From positions 372,001-436,000 of the forward strand of contig NZ_JAIVAJ010000002.1 of the NCBI RefSeq assembly GCF_020171725.1: 64,000 nucleotides of DNA. Direction: 5' to 3'. Position 1 is the stretch's first letter, and the number at the start of each line of letters is the position of its first letter. The DNA comes from Halobacillus litoralis. Its GTDB lineage: Bacteria; Bacillota; Bacilli; Bacillales; Halobacillaceae. The notes below the pieces were generated by a model. The model worked only from the letters and a program-made list of their open reading frames with translations, was not told where the DNA came from and searched no databases. Positions 17,944 to 26,763 of the stretch are shown one piece after another. The translations under genes and the position numbers were made by a program.

Positions 17944-18330
17944 ATGGCACATTTGAGACGAGTAGGAACAACGTATCTGCCCGTTCAGGACGTAAGACGG
18001 GCGGCGGATTGGTATGAAGCGAAGCTTGGAGCACGGCTCAATTTTATAGATGATGAAAAGGCGATTGTGGAAATGGCGGGTCAGAGCTTTTTCTTAGTAT
18101 TGGCAGAAGACGGGGCGACAGCGAACTTTAGAGACCGAAAAGGGCACCGTCGGTTCTCTCTTACGTTTGAAGTGGATGGAATGGATGAGTTGGAGGAGCT
18201 GAGAGAAAGTCTTCAGGAGAGGCATGTCATCGTGGGTGACGTTGAGGATCGTGGCCATATGGGAAACAACTTCGTCTTTTATGACTTGTGTGGCAACGTT
18301 TTCGATGTCTGGAGCGAGTTAAGTCCGTGA
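17944..18330 (+). CDS. VOC-family (glyoxalase/bleomycin-resistance fold) protein
   Basis: 128 residues with the paired beta-alpha-beta-beta-beta units of the VOC fold: LPVQDVRRAADWYEAKLGARLNF and GHMGNNFVFYDLCGNVFDVWS. A metal ligand His appears in the second half. Substrate unknown; members isomerise, oxidise or bind small toxic molecules. ATG at 17944 is preceded by GGAGGTG. The stop overlaps the next start as GTGA. Confidence 0.83.
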   Translation: MAHLRRVGTTYLPVQDVRRAADWYEAKLGARLNFIDDEKAIVEMAGQSFFLVLAEDGATANFRDRKGHRRFSLTFEVDGMDELEELRESLQERHVIVGDVEDRGHMGNNFVFYDLCGNVFDVWSELSP

Positions 18331-18848
18331 CGCGGAAAGTGGAAGTGCACCCCTATCAGCCGGAGTGGGGCTCAAGTTTTACGAAGGAAGCGAAAAGACT
18401 TGAATCCTTGTTTGGCAGGGAACTATTGGATATTCATCATATCGGAAGCACGGCAGTCGAAGGAATGGCTGCTAAGCCGGTCATCGATTTGATGCCGGTT
18501 GTCGCGGATATTGCGAGGATCGATGCACACAATGAAAGCATGAAAGCGCTTGGGTACGAGCCCAAAGGTGAATACGGCATAAGCGGACGGCGCTTTTTCA
18601 TAAAGGGTAGGGACCTGCGTACCCATCACGTTCATATTTATGAAAAAGGGAATCCAGAGATTGAGCGTCACCTCATCTTCCGTGACTACCTGATGGAACA
18701 CCCAGCAGCGAGGGAGCGGTATAGTCAGGTGAAGCAGGTACTTGCAGAGAAGTACCCCGATGACATCGGCGCCTATATAAAAGGAAAAGAGCGGATTGTG
18801 AAAGAATTGGAGCATGAAGCCTTTTGTTGGAGGGGACTTATTACATGA
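18327..18848 (+). CDS. GrpB-family (UPF0157) nucleotidyltransferase-fold protein
   Basis: 173 residues. HIGSTAVEGMAAKPVIDLMPVV is the defining GrpB segment with the GS motif and a following Asp of the nucleotidyltransferase fold. THHVHIYEKGNPEIERHLIFRDYL is the conserved second half. GTG start overlaps the VOC stop. The biochemical activity of the family is poorly defined. Coupled to the hydrolase behind it (ATGA). Confidence 0.87.
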   Translation: MTRKVEVHPYQPEWGSSFTKEAKRLESLFGRELLDIHHIGSTAVEGMAAKPVIDLMPVVADIARIDAHNESMKALGYEPKGEYGISGRRFFIKGRDLRTHHVHIYEKGNPEIERHLIFRDYLMEHPAARERYSQVKQVLAEKYPDDIGAYIKGKERIVKELEHEAFCWRGLIT

Positions 18849-19747
18849 TAGAGTCATGGATTCGAAAAGGGATCGCGTCCGTCTGCCTTCCACTGACGCT
18901 GTGGAATGCATACCGCAACAGTCGCAATAGAACCAACCCCCCAGGAGAAATGATCAGGACAACCGAATCCCACCTGCATACCATAAAAAGGGGACACGGT
19001 CCTGCAACGGTCGTGCTTGAAGCAGGGATGAGTTCGCTATCGATCGACTGGCATCTCGTGCAGCCCGCTCTGACTGATACGGCGACGGTCGTCTCTTATG
19101 ATCGAGGGAATTATGGTTGGAGCCGCACGAATAGAAGGTCGATGTCTTCTCTCACGGCAGTGAATGAAATGAGAGAGCTGCTGAAGGTATACGGGTTGAA
19201 GCCTCCCTACATACTTGTCGGTCACTCGTTCGGATCAATGGCAGTAAGGCTTTTCTCCAGCCTTTATCCAGAGGAGGTCAAAGCTCTCGTCCTCGTCGAT
19301 CCGACACATGAAGATTATTACATAAGAACAGAAGAAAACCTCTCGAGAATCCGCTCATTTGAGAGAACGGCAAAGCTCGGCTATATGATGTCTTTGACCG
19401 GACTGCCGCGGCTTTTGAAGCAGGGGGTTGGCCGCTCGGATTTAGGGAAGGAATACACCGCTCATCTTGATTACGTATCTTACAAAAATGGGGCTTTTCA
19501 ATCGTTGTATCAGGAAGTGAAAGATACAGAGATTTCAGCGGAAGAAGTGATGGTCAGTAGACCGCTTGCTAAAGACCTTCCTGTAACGGTATTGAGCGCA
19601 ACAGAACGCTCACCAGATTGGCTGAAGCATCAGGAGAAGTTTGCTGCGCTCACCGATCAAACCGAACACATCTGGGTGGAGAGTGGGCATTCGATTCATT
19701 TGGAAAAACCGGACATCGTCATTCAATCCATTAAGAAGTATGTGTGA
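18845..19747 (+). CDS. Alpha/beta hydrolase with N-terminal hydrophobic segment
   Basis: 300 residues. A short N-terminal hydrophobic stretch (GIASVCLPLTLWNAY) suggests membrane association. The catalytic core shows VLEAGMSSLSIDWHLVQP (oxyanion region), nucleophile VGHSFGSMAVRL and the probable catalytic His in SGHSIHLEKPD. ATG at 18845 overlaps the GrpB-like stop. Ends the methyltransferase-VOC-GrpB run. Substrate unknown. Confidence 0.83.
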   Translation: MIESWIRKGIASVCLPLTLWNAYRNSRNRTNPPGEMIRTTESHLHTIKRGHGPATVVLEAGMSSLSIDWHLVQPALTDTATVVSYDRGNYGWSRTNRRSMSSLTAVNEMRELLKVYGLKPPYILVGHSFGSMAVRLFSSLYPEEVKALVLVDPTHEDYYIRTEENLSRIRSFERTAKLGYMMSLTGLPRLLKQGVGRSDLGKEYTAHLDYVSYKNGAFQSLYQEVKDTEISAEEVMVSRPLAKDLPVTVLSATERSPDWLKHQEKFAALTDQTEHIWVESGHSIHLEKPDIVIQSIKKYV

Positions 19748-19779
19748 AGGACGACTATTCGCTGTCGTCCTCCTTTTCC
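19748..19779. terminator. Bidirectional hairpin terminator overlapping a stop codon
   Basis: Perfect 8-bp stem AGGACGAC/GTCGTCCT with an 8-nt loop and a T-rich tail on the plus side. The right arm includes the last codons of the minus-strand DUF2515 gene, so one hairpin serves both converging genes. Confidence 0.7.
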
Positions 19780-20882
19780 CTCAAGGCATTTTTAGCGACT
19801 AAAGCAAATTCAAGCTTTTCAATCGTATCACAATAAAGAGGAAGGACATCCCCATCCTGCTCTTCGATGCCTTTTGTAAGCAGATGGATTTGCCTCACGT
19901 GGGTAAACCAATCCTCTCCCTCAGCAGGAGTCGGGAGTTGATCTGGCCAGGCCTGCTGTAAAGTTGGACTGTAAAATCTCGGCGCATTACCGTGAATGCC
20001 ACAAGGCTTTTCGACAGGACGCTCAATTTGGTGGGGAATCCGTTCTCTTACATCATTGAATAACGTCGGCCAATAGTCTTTTCGCGAACCACTATGAGGG
20101 TGATCCGCGGCCCAGTCGATGACTTGCTTCAGTCGGCTGTCCACGGAATAGAGCAAGTCGTACAGCTCCTTGCCGAACTGAATCCGTTCTTCCAACGAGG
20201 AAAAATGGTGAACAGTATGGCCGAACAGTCTTCGCTGTTTCAGCGTCGTTGTCGTATAGGGGAGCAGAATGTGATTCAAGTTCAGTAAGTCCTGCATTTT
20301 GAACAAAAGGGTGTCGGTCACGGTTTGCTTGTAATGCTTGTTTTGTATCACTCGACCTTCAATGTAATGCTGTTCATTCACAATCAGCGCTTTTGTGAGG
20401 AGGGAAGAGTCTCCTTTCTCTATGAATGCTTCCCAAAACGGACGCATAAACCTGGACACACGAAAAGCGGGCAGTAGATGAAGAAGGGAACGGTTTTCCT
20501 CGACGCTTTTGTCATAGAGTAGAAGTTGAGGATAGGCATCTTGAAAGATCAGCCAATTGCCCCGCTCGAGAAAAAGGAAAAAATCCTTTTGTTCTGAAGG
20601 AGTAAGGAGTTCGGGTAAATGTTCTCCTTTAAGATCTGTCATATTCCAGCCCGCATTGCGGGAGACGAGATGGGCGAGCAGAGCCCAGTGAAGGGTCGGA
20701 TGCTTCACGAAGAGGTCCCAGTAAGCTTGCGTCCTGGTGACGTTATTCCGATTCATTTCTTTCGTTGACTGGTGAATGTCATCAATCAACTGTTTCTCTC
20801 TTTCTGAATAAGTCCCCACCTTGGTTTCACTAAGTGACTGCTTCAGCTTCTTTTTCAACGTTCTGTTTGAAAAGGGAAACAT
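19755..20882 (-). CDS. DUF2515 family protein (YppC-like)
   Basis: 375-residue soluble protein matching DUF2515, a Bacillus family of unknown function. Conserved-looking runs are NNVTRTQAYWDLFVKHPTLH, HLVSRNAGWNMTDLKG and ERGNWLIFQDAYPQLLLY. No signal peptide or TM segment. Start ATG is preceded by AAAGGAGGTGGGGGC on the minus strand. Stands alone between convergent and divergent neighbours. Confidence 0.83.
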   Translation of the reverse strand: MFPFSNRTLKKKLKQSLSETKVGTYSEREKQLIDDIHQSTKEMNRNNVTRTQAYWDLFVKHPTLHWALLAHLVSRNAGWNMTDLKGEHLPELLTPSEQKDFFLFLERGNWLIFQDAYPQLLLYDKSVEENRSLLHLLPAFRVSRFMRPFWEAFIEKGDSSLLTKALIVNEQHYIEGRVIQNKHYKQTVTDTLLFKMQDLLNLNHILLPYTTTTLKQRRLFGHTVHHFSSLEERIQFGKELYDLLYSVDSRLKQVIDWAADHPHSGSRKDYWPTLFNDVRERIPHQIERPVEKPCGIHGNAPRFYSPTLQQAWPDQLPTPAEGEDWFTHVRQIHLLTKGIEEQDGDVLPLYCDTIEKLEFALVAKNALREKEDDSE

Positions 20883-21036
20883 GCCCCCACCTCCTTTAAA
20901 GCGGTTCTAATTAAATTAGTTTATTCTTTCATGGAAAAGTTATACAAAATATATTAAACTATCCATAGTTCATCTTAAAGAAGGTGCGCGGATAGAAGGA
21001 ATCGGCCAAATACTTAAATAGAAAAGGATGTGCGGC

Positions 21037-21345
21037 ATGCCATTAGAATTTATTCAAATCACACTTTTTCTCGCTCTTTTCGCTACATTCCTGTTCGTTC
21101 TTTTTCAAAAGAAGCCTTTTGTGAACGGGACGACGGTTGTAGGGATCTCTGTCCTTGGCTTCCTGATTGGAGCTGAATCTCTTTATATGCAGGGGATGGC
21201 AGTGGATGCTTTGAACGGCAGTGGAAGCGTGCCTGCTTTTATATTGTTTTTAATGACTGCCGGATTATGCCTCGTGAATCCTGTGCTGTATTTCAGGTTG
21301 TGGGAATTGAAAGTTGACAAGCAAATCACACCTTCACAACGCTGA
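21037..21345 (+). CDS. Three-helix membrane protein
   Basis: 102 residues with three hydrophobic segments (about 6-24, 33-52, 63-85) and a short basic C-terminus. ATG at 21037 is used because AAAAGG lies 9 nt upstream; the ATG at 21028 would sit directly on the RBS. No family recognised. The following 229 bp to the MFS gene show nothing clear apart from AT-rich sequence and an RBS. Confidence 0.65.
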   Translation: MPLEFIQITLFLALFATFLFVLFQKKPFVNGTTVVGISVLGFLIGAESLYMQGMAVDALNGSGSVPAFILFLMTAGLCLVNPVLYFRLWELKVDKQITPSQR

Positions 21346-21574
21346 TTATGTGCGGAAGTAGTATATTTACGTTTTGAAATGTTTTTTACAACAACGCATT
21401 CAGTGGTCTCTGGATGACTACACCATCTATCGAAATGAGTCCTACCCTCTAGAGTTATAAAACACGTATCTTACAAAAGCTCGACCAATTACATGTAAAG
21501 GAAGGAGAAATCTGCCTATGTAGAACCTCCCTTTTCAACCAAACACAATCTTTGGAGAAAAGGGGTAGGAATTC

Positions 21575-22792
21575 ATGAAATTCACATCATCATTTCGATA
21601 TTTATGGTTGGGTCAATCTTGTGCAAATCTTGGTGATATTCTTTACGTTGTTGCGCTGATCGCATTATTGTTTGAATCGACGGCATCTGCATTTTCTCTT
21701 GCGCTGCTGCCGTTCTGTCATACGTTCGGCCGATTCTTTGGCGGGCTGTCAGGGCCGGTCTGGATGAACCGGCTGTCTTTAAAGAGGGTCATCACTGTCC
21801 CTCAATGGGGAAAGACCGTTTTATTGTTCAGTTTGACGGTACTTCTGAACGCTGTGAGTGAAGCACCGCTGTATCTGGTCTTCGGATTCGTTTTGGTCAT
21901 TGCCTTTTTAGACGGATGTTCAGGACCGGCATCGAGAGCGATGGTACAAAGGGTCGTGGCGAAAGCAGAGCTGTTACAGGCGAATAGCTGGCTTTCGGTC
22001 GTCACCCAGTCGATCCAACTAACCGGCTGGGCTGTGGGGGGAATGATGGTGGCGTTATGGGGCGGTCTTAACGTGTTGTGGCTGACCGTGACGTTGTTTA
22101 TCATCTCTTCCCTTCTCATGATGAGAATCAAAGAACGACGATCGGATGACCGGAAATGGAAACCATCTTTCTCTTTCCGGATGTTAGGCGAGGGCTGGTC
22201 CCTCATTTGGAACCAAAAGCTGTTCCGTAAACTCCATGCTGTTGTATTTCTCGATGCTTTCGCCAACGTTGTATGGATTGCGGCGATCGTATACGTTTTT
22301 GTGGCTGAGGTGCTTCATCAAACAGAAGCCTTCTGGGGTTACATCAATACGACATTTTTTCTTGGTCTTTTGGCCGGAGGAGCGCTCGTCAACGTGATCA
22401 GAACGAAAGTATTGATGAAAACGATGATGGTGACAGCAGCAATCGGGTCAAGTGGACTGACCATTTTGTTCGGGCTGAACTCCATTGCGTGGATCGCTTT
22501 GGTCATCTCGGCACTCTTTGGAGTGATGGAGCAGGCGAAATCCATCGCCATCGAAACGACCCTGCAAATCGAAGTAGATGAAAATCAGCTGCCTCTCGTG
22601 TACAGTGCTCAAGAAGCCTTGGTAACGCTCACATTCGGAATCGGCGCGTTGGTGTTCGGTTGGTGGACAGATGGGGTTGGGGTACAATACGTATTTTTAG
22701 CAGCAGGTTTTGTAATGGCTGTCGGTGCTCTCGTACTGATGACTATACGAATCAATGAACAGACAACTATGAAGAAGGAGATGAGCGTATGA
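21575..22792 (+). CDS. Major facilitator superfamily transporter
   Basis: 405 residues, about 12 TM helices, of the DHA3-like MFS group. The N-terminus YLWLGQSCANLGDILYVVALIAL and the inter-helix basic loop RLSLKRV are typical. FLDGCSGPASRAMVQRV corresponds to the helix 4-5 segment. Substrate is unknown; drug or metabolite efflux is likely for this group. Coupled by ATGA to a 90-residue membrane protein. Confidence 0.87.
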   Translation: MKFTSSFRYLWLGQSCANLGDILYVVALIALLFESTASAFSLALLPFCHTFGRFFGGLSGPVWMNRLSLKRVITVPQWGKTVLLFSLTVLLNAVSEAPLYLVFGFVLVIAFLDGCSGPASRAMVQRVVAKAELLQANSWLSVVTQSIQLTGWAVGGMMVALWGGLNVLWLTVTLFIISSLLMMRIKERRSDDRKWKPSFSFRMLGEGWSLIWNQKLFRKLHAVVFLDAFANVVWIAAIVYVFVAEVLHQTEAFWGYINTTFFLGLLAGGALVNVIRTKVLMKTMMVTAAIGSSGLTILFGLNSIAWIALVISALFGVMEQAKSIAIETTLQIEVDENQLPLVYSAQEALVTLTFGIGALVFGWWTDGVGVQYVFLAAGFVMAVGALVLMTIRINEQTTMKKEMSV

Positions 22793-23061
22793 AGCGAACA
22801 ATCATAATCATCCTTTTAATTTTGAACATTGCCTATATCGCAACAGCCTTGACAGATACGCCGTTTCGATACACAGCTCCCTATACGACCGGGGTTGCTT
22901 TGCTGTTGGTCGTCAGTCTATTAGTGGGAGGAATCACATTCTTTCAAGCGAGGACCGAGCGCCATCAGCCGATCTTTCTGGCGGTCAGTTTATTTTTTAT
23001 CAGCTTAGGTGCGGCTGGATGGTTTGCATTCGTGAACTATTTAGCTCTGTTGATCGGTTGA
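22789..23061 (+). CDS. Small three-helix membrane protein coupled to MFS gene
   Basis: 90 residues with three hydrophobic segments (about 4-22, 30-51, 64-87). ATG overlaps the transporter stop, so the two are co-translated. It could be an accessory of the transporter, but no homologous family is recognised. Confidence 0.68.
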   Translation: MKRTIIIILLILNIAYIATALTDTPFRYTAPYTTGVALLLVVSLLVGGITFFQARTERHQPIFLAVSLFFISLGAAGWFAFVNYLALLIG

Positions 23062-23073
23062 GACGAAACGACT

Positions 23074-23105
23074 AAAAGGAGCAGTCCTAACTGCTCCTTT
23101 TTCAT
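23074..23105. terminator. Strong hairpin terminator
   Basis: Perfect 12-bp stem AAAAGGAGCAGT/ACTGCTCCTTTT with a 4-nt loop and T tail. Confidence 0.9.
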
Positions 23106-23121
23106 AAGGTGGGAGAGACAG

Positions 23122-23583
23122 ATGCCTGTCATTATACTTCATCAGAAAATTAACGCTCCGCGTAACATTTGCTTTGACTTGGCACGTGACGTCGCCACCC
23201 ACACAGAAACGACGTCACAAACAGATGAAAAAGCGGTAGCGGGTCGAACCGAAGGGCTTTTGGAACTCGGGGAACGTGTGACGTGGGAAGCCGTCCATTT
23301 AGGTGTCCGACAAAGGCTGACAGCTGAATTATCAAAAATGGAAAAGGATCGCTTTTTCGAAGACATCATGGTGAGAGGGGCTTTTCACTCTTTTACGCAT
23401 GAACATCACTTCAAAACGACCCGGGACGGAGGGACGATGATGACAGATGTATTCGACTATCGTTCTCCATTTGGTCTTATAGGAAGGGTGGCAGACAGAA
23501 TCTTTCTTGAGTTTTATATGAAGAAACTATTGAAGAAAAGAGGGCTTCTTCTTAAACAAAAGGCAGAAGCCCTGTACATCTAG
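23122..23583 (+). CDS. SRPBCC-superfamily (START/cyclase-fold) protein
   Basis: 153 residues: N-terminal strand and ICFDLARDVATHTETT helix pair, a central curved sheet (GERVTWEAVHLGVRQRL), and a long C-terminal helix ending LLKQKAEAL. This is the SRPBCC ligand-binding fold. Ligand unknown. First gene of a six-gene plus-strand run ending at 26506. Confidence 0.8.
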   Translation: MPVIILHQKINAPRNICFDLARDVATHTETTSQTDEKAVAGRTEGLLELGERVTWEAVHLGVRQRLTAELSKMEKDRFFEDIMVRGAFHSFTHEHHFKTTRDGGTMMTDVFDYRSPFGLIGRVADRIFLEFYMKKLLKKRGLLLKQKAEALYI

Positions 23584-23601
23584 AGAAAGAGGGGGATGAG
23601 G

Positions 23602-24030
23602 ATGAGAAGAATATGGATGCCTTTTTACATCACCGGGGAATGGCTGCTTTTAGGACTTGTTCTCCTAACGGTCCTATTCATCCAAGCGATGTATATGGCA
23701 AACGTCGTCTTGATTGACATGCCATGGGAAGAGACGATCACATTGTCAGACTCTGCTTTGAAGACGTTCTTAGGTTTCATAGGGGTGGGGGGATTACTCT
23801 TTGTCTATATCCATTATCTTGCAGGTGGGAGAATGTATCGATTGATCAAAGAATGGGCTTGGGGCTTCGTGATCGTTATAAATTTCTTCGGAAGTGCACT
23901 TTGGCTCACCCTATCACTTATATCCGGGAATGGGGACATGATAGCTCTGATCTCTTCAACCGTCATAAGTTTGATTCTCGGTGTTCAACTAGCTCTTCGT
24001 TACAATAAAGACAAACTAGCCGAATCCTAA
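23602..24030 (+). CDS. Four-helix membrane protein
   Basis: 142 residues with four hydrophobic segments. I choose ATG at 23602 over 23596 because the GAGGGGG ribosome site abuts the first ATG. No charged catalytic motifs are seen; no family recognised. It lies between the SRPBCC and GNAT genes with short spacers. Confidence 0.68.
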   Translation: MRRIWMPFYITGEWLLLGLVLLTVLFIQAMYMANVVLIDMPWEETITLSDSALKTFLGFIGVGGLLFVYIHYLAGGRMYRLIKEWAWGFVIVINFFGSALWLTLSLISGNGDMIALISSTVISLILGVQLALRYNKDKLAES

Positions 24031-24043
24031 AGGAGGTTGTATC

Positions 24044-24562
24044 ATGCCGTGTAAACTTGTTGCACCATCGATGGAGTGGAAAGATGCGTATCTGGATTTT
24101 TACAGGGAATGGAAGCATAGTGGTGAAACGATGGTTCCATGGGTAATCGAGAAGGACCCGAAAGATTTTGAAGAAATGATCCAGTACTTGGAGAATCATG
24201 CAGAGGGACTTCATCTGCCGGAGGGATTCGTGCCGGACTCTACCTACTGGTTTGTAAACCCGTCAGACAACATTGTCGGAGCAGTGAATATCCGTCATGA
24301 CTTGACCGAAGCGCTCAGAAACGGTGGCGGTCACATCGGATATGGCATCCGTCCGACTGAGCGGAGAAAAGGATACGCGACCGAGCTGCTGAGACAATCC
24401 GTTCAAAAAGCCTGTGAAATCGGGATTAAACAAGTGCTCGTTGTTTGTGATGAAACCAATCTGGGTTCCATGAAGACCATCCTGAACAATGGTGGCATAA
24501 TCGATCATGATTTCATAGAAGAAGACGGAAATGTTGTCAAAAGGTTTTGGATTGCGACATGA
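24044..24562 (+). CDS. GNAT-family N-acetyltransferase
   Basis: 172 residues. The acetyl-CoA pyrophosphate loop is RPTERRKGYATELL (R/Q-x-x-G-x-G/A variant), preceded by the GHIGYGIRP strand and followed by VVCDETNLGSMKTILNNGG. Close in layout to YjaB/ElaA-like Bacillus acetyltransferases with an N-terminal MVPWVI segment. Acceptor unknown. RBS AAGGAGGTTG. Its stop overlaps the following kinase gene (ATGA). Confidence 0.87.
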   Translation: MPCKLVAPSMEWKDAYLDFYREWKHSGETMVPWVIEKDPKDFEEMIQYLENHAEGLHLPEGFVPDSTYWFVNPSDNIVGAVNIRHDLTEALRNGGGHIGYGIRPTERRKGYATELLRQSVQKACEIGIKQVLVVCDETNLGSMKTILNNGGIIDHDFIEEDGNVVKRFWIAT

Positions 24563-25164
24563 ACCCGGAGTTATATGATTCATTCATCGCTTCCATTCGA
24601 GAATCGGATCACCGCTATTTGCTAGGTGTGGATGGCCTGAGCAGGTCCGGCAAGACCACCTATTCCAAAAATCTTGCCCGATATTTGACGGAACAGAATT
24701 ACCATGTCGTCACGATTCATCTAGACGACTATGTTGAACCGTGGTCCATCCGATACGGAACAGGGCTGCCCGAATGGGAGGAGTACTATTCCTTACAGTG
24801 GAACGTCATGGAATTGAGAGAGCATTTATTCGAGCCGATGAGGAGCGGAGATACACTTGAGATTCCTCGTTATCATCCGGAACTGAACGTGTATGAACAG
24901 CATGCCGTGGCGATAGGGGATGCGGATGTCATCATTGTTGAGGGCGTATTTCTGCAAAGAGAAGAATGGCTTGGATTCTTTGACAAAGTCGTATATTTGG
25001 ATGTCTCACGCAGCGTTCGTTTCCTTCGTGAAAAGCCGGAGACGAGGAGAAAGATCAAGAAATTTACGGAAAGATACTGGAAGGCAGAAGAGTATTATAT
25101 GGAGAAGTGTCAGCCGATCAAGAATGCGGATGTCGTAATCACGTACTTGGAGGGAGAGGGATAA
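24559..25164 (+). CDS. Uridine kinase-like P-loop kinase
   Basis: 201 residues. Walker A is GVDGLSRSGKTT, a variant with the glycine-serine order of uridine kinases. THLDDY-like IHLDDYVEPW and VIIVEGVFLQR give the substrate-site acids and Walker B. A lid with Arg residues follows (FLREKPETRRKIKKF). It likely phosphorylates a nucleoside or related small molecule. Translationally coupled to the GNAT; the methyltransferase ATG follows the stop with no gap. Confidence 0.85.
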   Translation: MNPELYDSFIASIRESDHRYLLGVDGLSRSGKTTYSKNLARYLTEQNYHVVTIHLDDYVEPWSIRYGTGLPEWEEYYSLQWNVMELREHLFEPMRSGDTLEIPRYHPELNVYEQHAVAIGDADVIIVEGVFLQREEWLGFFDKVVYLDVSRSVRFLREKPETRRKIKKFTERYWKAEEYYMEKCQPIKNADVVITYLEGEG

Positions 25165-25950
25165 ATGGCGTATCGAGGTTCCGATGCATATGATCAAGAT
25201 GAATTTTTCGAGAGGTTTCTGTCAAGAAGGAACCGGGATGAAAGTCCGAACAATCTTATGGAACGACCGGCAATCTTGGAACTGCTGGATGATGTGAAGG
25301 GCAGAAGTGTTTTGGATTTAGGATGTGGGGATGGACGTTTTGGACTTGAACTCTTTCAAAGAGGGACGCGCCTTTATACAGGCGTAGAAGGTTCTTTGAA
25401 AATGGTGGACCGAGCGAAAGAGGTCACGGAAGGGTTTCATGCTACAATTGATCACACGTCTCTTGAAGAATGGCAGCCAGCAGCTGAACAAACGGATGTG
25501 GTCGTCTCAAGAATGGTTTTTCATTACATAGAAGATCTACGTTCTGTATTTGAAAAAGTCGCAAGCAGCCTGAAGCCAGGTGGACAGTTTTTATTCAGCG
25601 TCCAGCATCCTGTTCTTACGTCTTCTATTGAGAGTGCTGAAGCGAAAGGAAAGCGCGGGCAGTGGATAGTGGATGATTATTTTCGAACCGGCAAGAGGGA
25701 AGAGCCGTGGATTGGGGAAAGCGTCGTCAAGTTTCATAGGACAATAGAAGCGTACGTAAGCCTTGCCGCGAGAAGCGGGTTTGTCATCGAAGGCTTAAGT
25801 GAAGCAGAGCCTAAAGAAGACATGTTTCAGGAGAGGGAAGAATACGAAAGACGACAGCGCATCCCCTTGTTTCTGATTCTCTCTTGTCGCAAGGAGGGTG
25901 AGCATGGGATCAAGAATGATGCATCTATTGATCGCAAACCGGATTTGTGA
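25165..25950 (+). CDS. Class I SAM-dependent methyltransferase
   Basis: 261 residues. Motif I VLDLGCGDGRFGLELFQRG, acidic loop GVEGSLKMVDRA, and SRMVFHYIEDLRSVFEKVASSLKPGGQFLFSVQHP. The SVQHP segment resembles UbiE/YdaC-type enzymes acting on small molecules. The start ATG directly abuts the kinase stop. The C-terminal ~15 residues overlap the next gene by 47 nt. Confidence 0.85.
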   Translation: MAYRGSDAYDQDEFFERFLSRRNRDESPNNLMERPAILELLDDVKGRSVLDLGCGDGRFGLELFQRGTRLYTGVEGSLKMVDRAKEVTEGFHATIDHTSLEEWQPAAEQTDVVVSRMVFHYIEDLRSVFEKVASSLKPGGQFLFSVQHPVLTSSIESAEAKGKRGQWIVDDYFRTGKREEPWIGESVVKFHRTIEAYVSLAARSGFVIEGLSEAEPKEDMFQEREEYERRQRIPLFLILSCRKEGEHGIKNDASIDRKPDL

Positions 25951-26506
25951 GGAAGCTCCGATTCAGGACCGCACCTCTTTTCTTCGCGGATCGCTCGCAC
26001 CCGATGCCTCCCGGTCGAAGGAACGCTCACACTTTTATGCAGGAAAAGAAGAGGATTACTCGAGATTCATCCTGTATGATTCCTTCCTGAAGAAATACCA
26101 GCATCTTCAGGAGCATGATTTCATTAAAGGTTACTATACGCACTTAATTGCTGATCACCTTTGGTTGAGTGGTTTTTATCTAAGCTGGTTGAGGAACCGT
26201 ATGGCAGTGAACGACAGAGTACACAGCGAATATCACCATGACTTCAGACTCTTAAACAGCAAGTTGCTGAACCATTACGGGGCTAGGGAAGAGGTGATGG
26301 AGGATCTATTGAATCCTGTAGAAGGTCTCCCCATCGATGAAGTGGAGGAGAAAGAGATAGAAGCTTTTATTCCTTCAGCGCTCGAAGACTTTCAATGGCA
26401 GTCATCGCATTTAGAAGAACCTCTCAGCATTTTTACATTTGATCAAATCATTGGCTACATCGAAACAGCAGTCGATCAAAGTGTGCAGGCTTTAAATCGT
26501 TTATGA
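25904..26506 (+). CDS. Zinc-dependent phospholipase C-like hydrolase
   Basis: 200 residues, alpha-helical. SRMMHLLIANRI at the N-terminus, YYTHLIADHLWLSGFY and HSEYHHDFRLLN carry several His and Asp residues in the order seen in zinc-dependent phospholipase C-like bacterial proteins. No signal peptide, so it is unlikely to be a secreted toxin. AGGAGGGTGAG precedes ATG 25904, inside the methyltransferase frame. Family call is moderate. Confidence 0.6.
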   Translation: MGSRMMHLLIANRICEEAPIQDRTSFLRGSLAPDASRSKERSHFYAGKEEDYSRFILYDSFLKKYQHLQEHDFIKGYYTHLIADHLWLSGFYLSWLRNRMAVNDRVHSEYHHDFRLLNSKLLNHYGAREEVMEDLLNPVEGLPIDEVEEKEIEAFIPSALEDFQWQSSHLEEPLSIFTFDQIIGYIETAVDQSVQALNRL

Positions 26507-26559
26507 GAAAATCTTATCGGTTCTTTTTTAACTGGAGAAGCGGTGTTGGCGAATCAACT

Positions 26560-26651
26560 CGCTTTCCGTGGGCGTCCGCTTGAGTCTCCTCGCTCCCTTC
26601 GGTCGCTGTGGGGCCTCATCTGTACTCTGCTCCCACAGGAGTCAACACCTT
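26560..26651 (+). repeat. Core repeat unit inserted in the composite repeat
   Basis: Starts CGCTTTCCGTGGGC and ends CCCACAGGAGTC-like, closely related to the core of 833-952, but without the GTGGGGTGGAAAAT terminal repeats. It interrupts sequence that is continuous in the other composite copy (GCGAAACAACTTATTGAGG on the minus strand near 63060-63080). A 5-bp direct repeat TCAAC lies at 26554-26558 and 26642-26646. Confidence 0.75.
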
Positions 26652-26763
26652 TATGAAGTGGAGACGGAACCTCATATGCTATCACCCGGAAAAGACGATA
26701 ATTGCTCAGAATAACGTTCAGCCTTACATATCCCAACCTGGTTCTGTTCTCACTACCTTCGCA

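Noticed and set aside
25904..26506. Secreted phospholipase toxin
   Set aside because: No signal peptide, and it is the last gene of a cytoplasmic-enzyme run; only the fold-level resemblance is kept.
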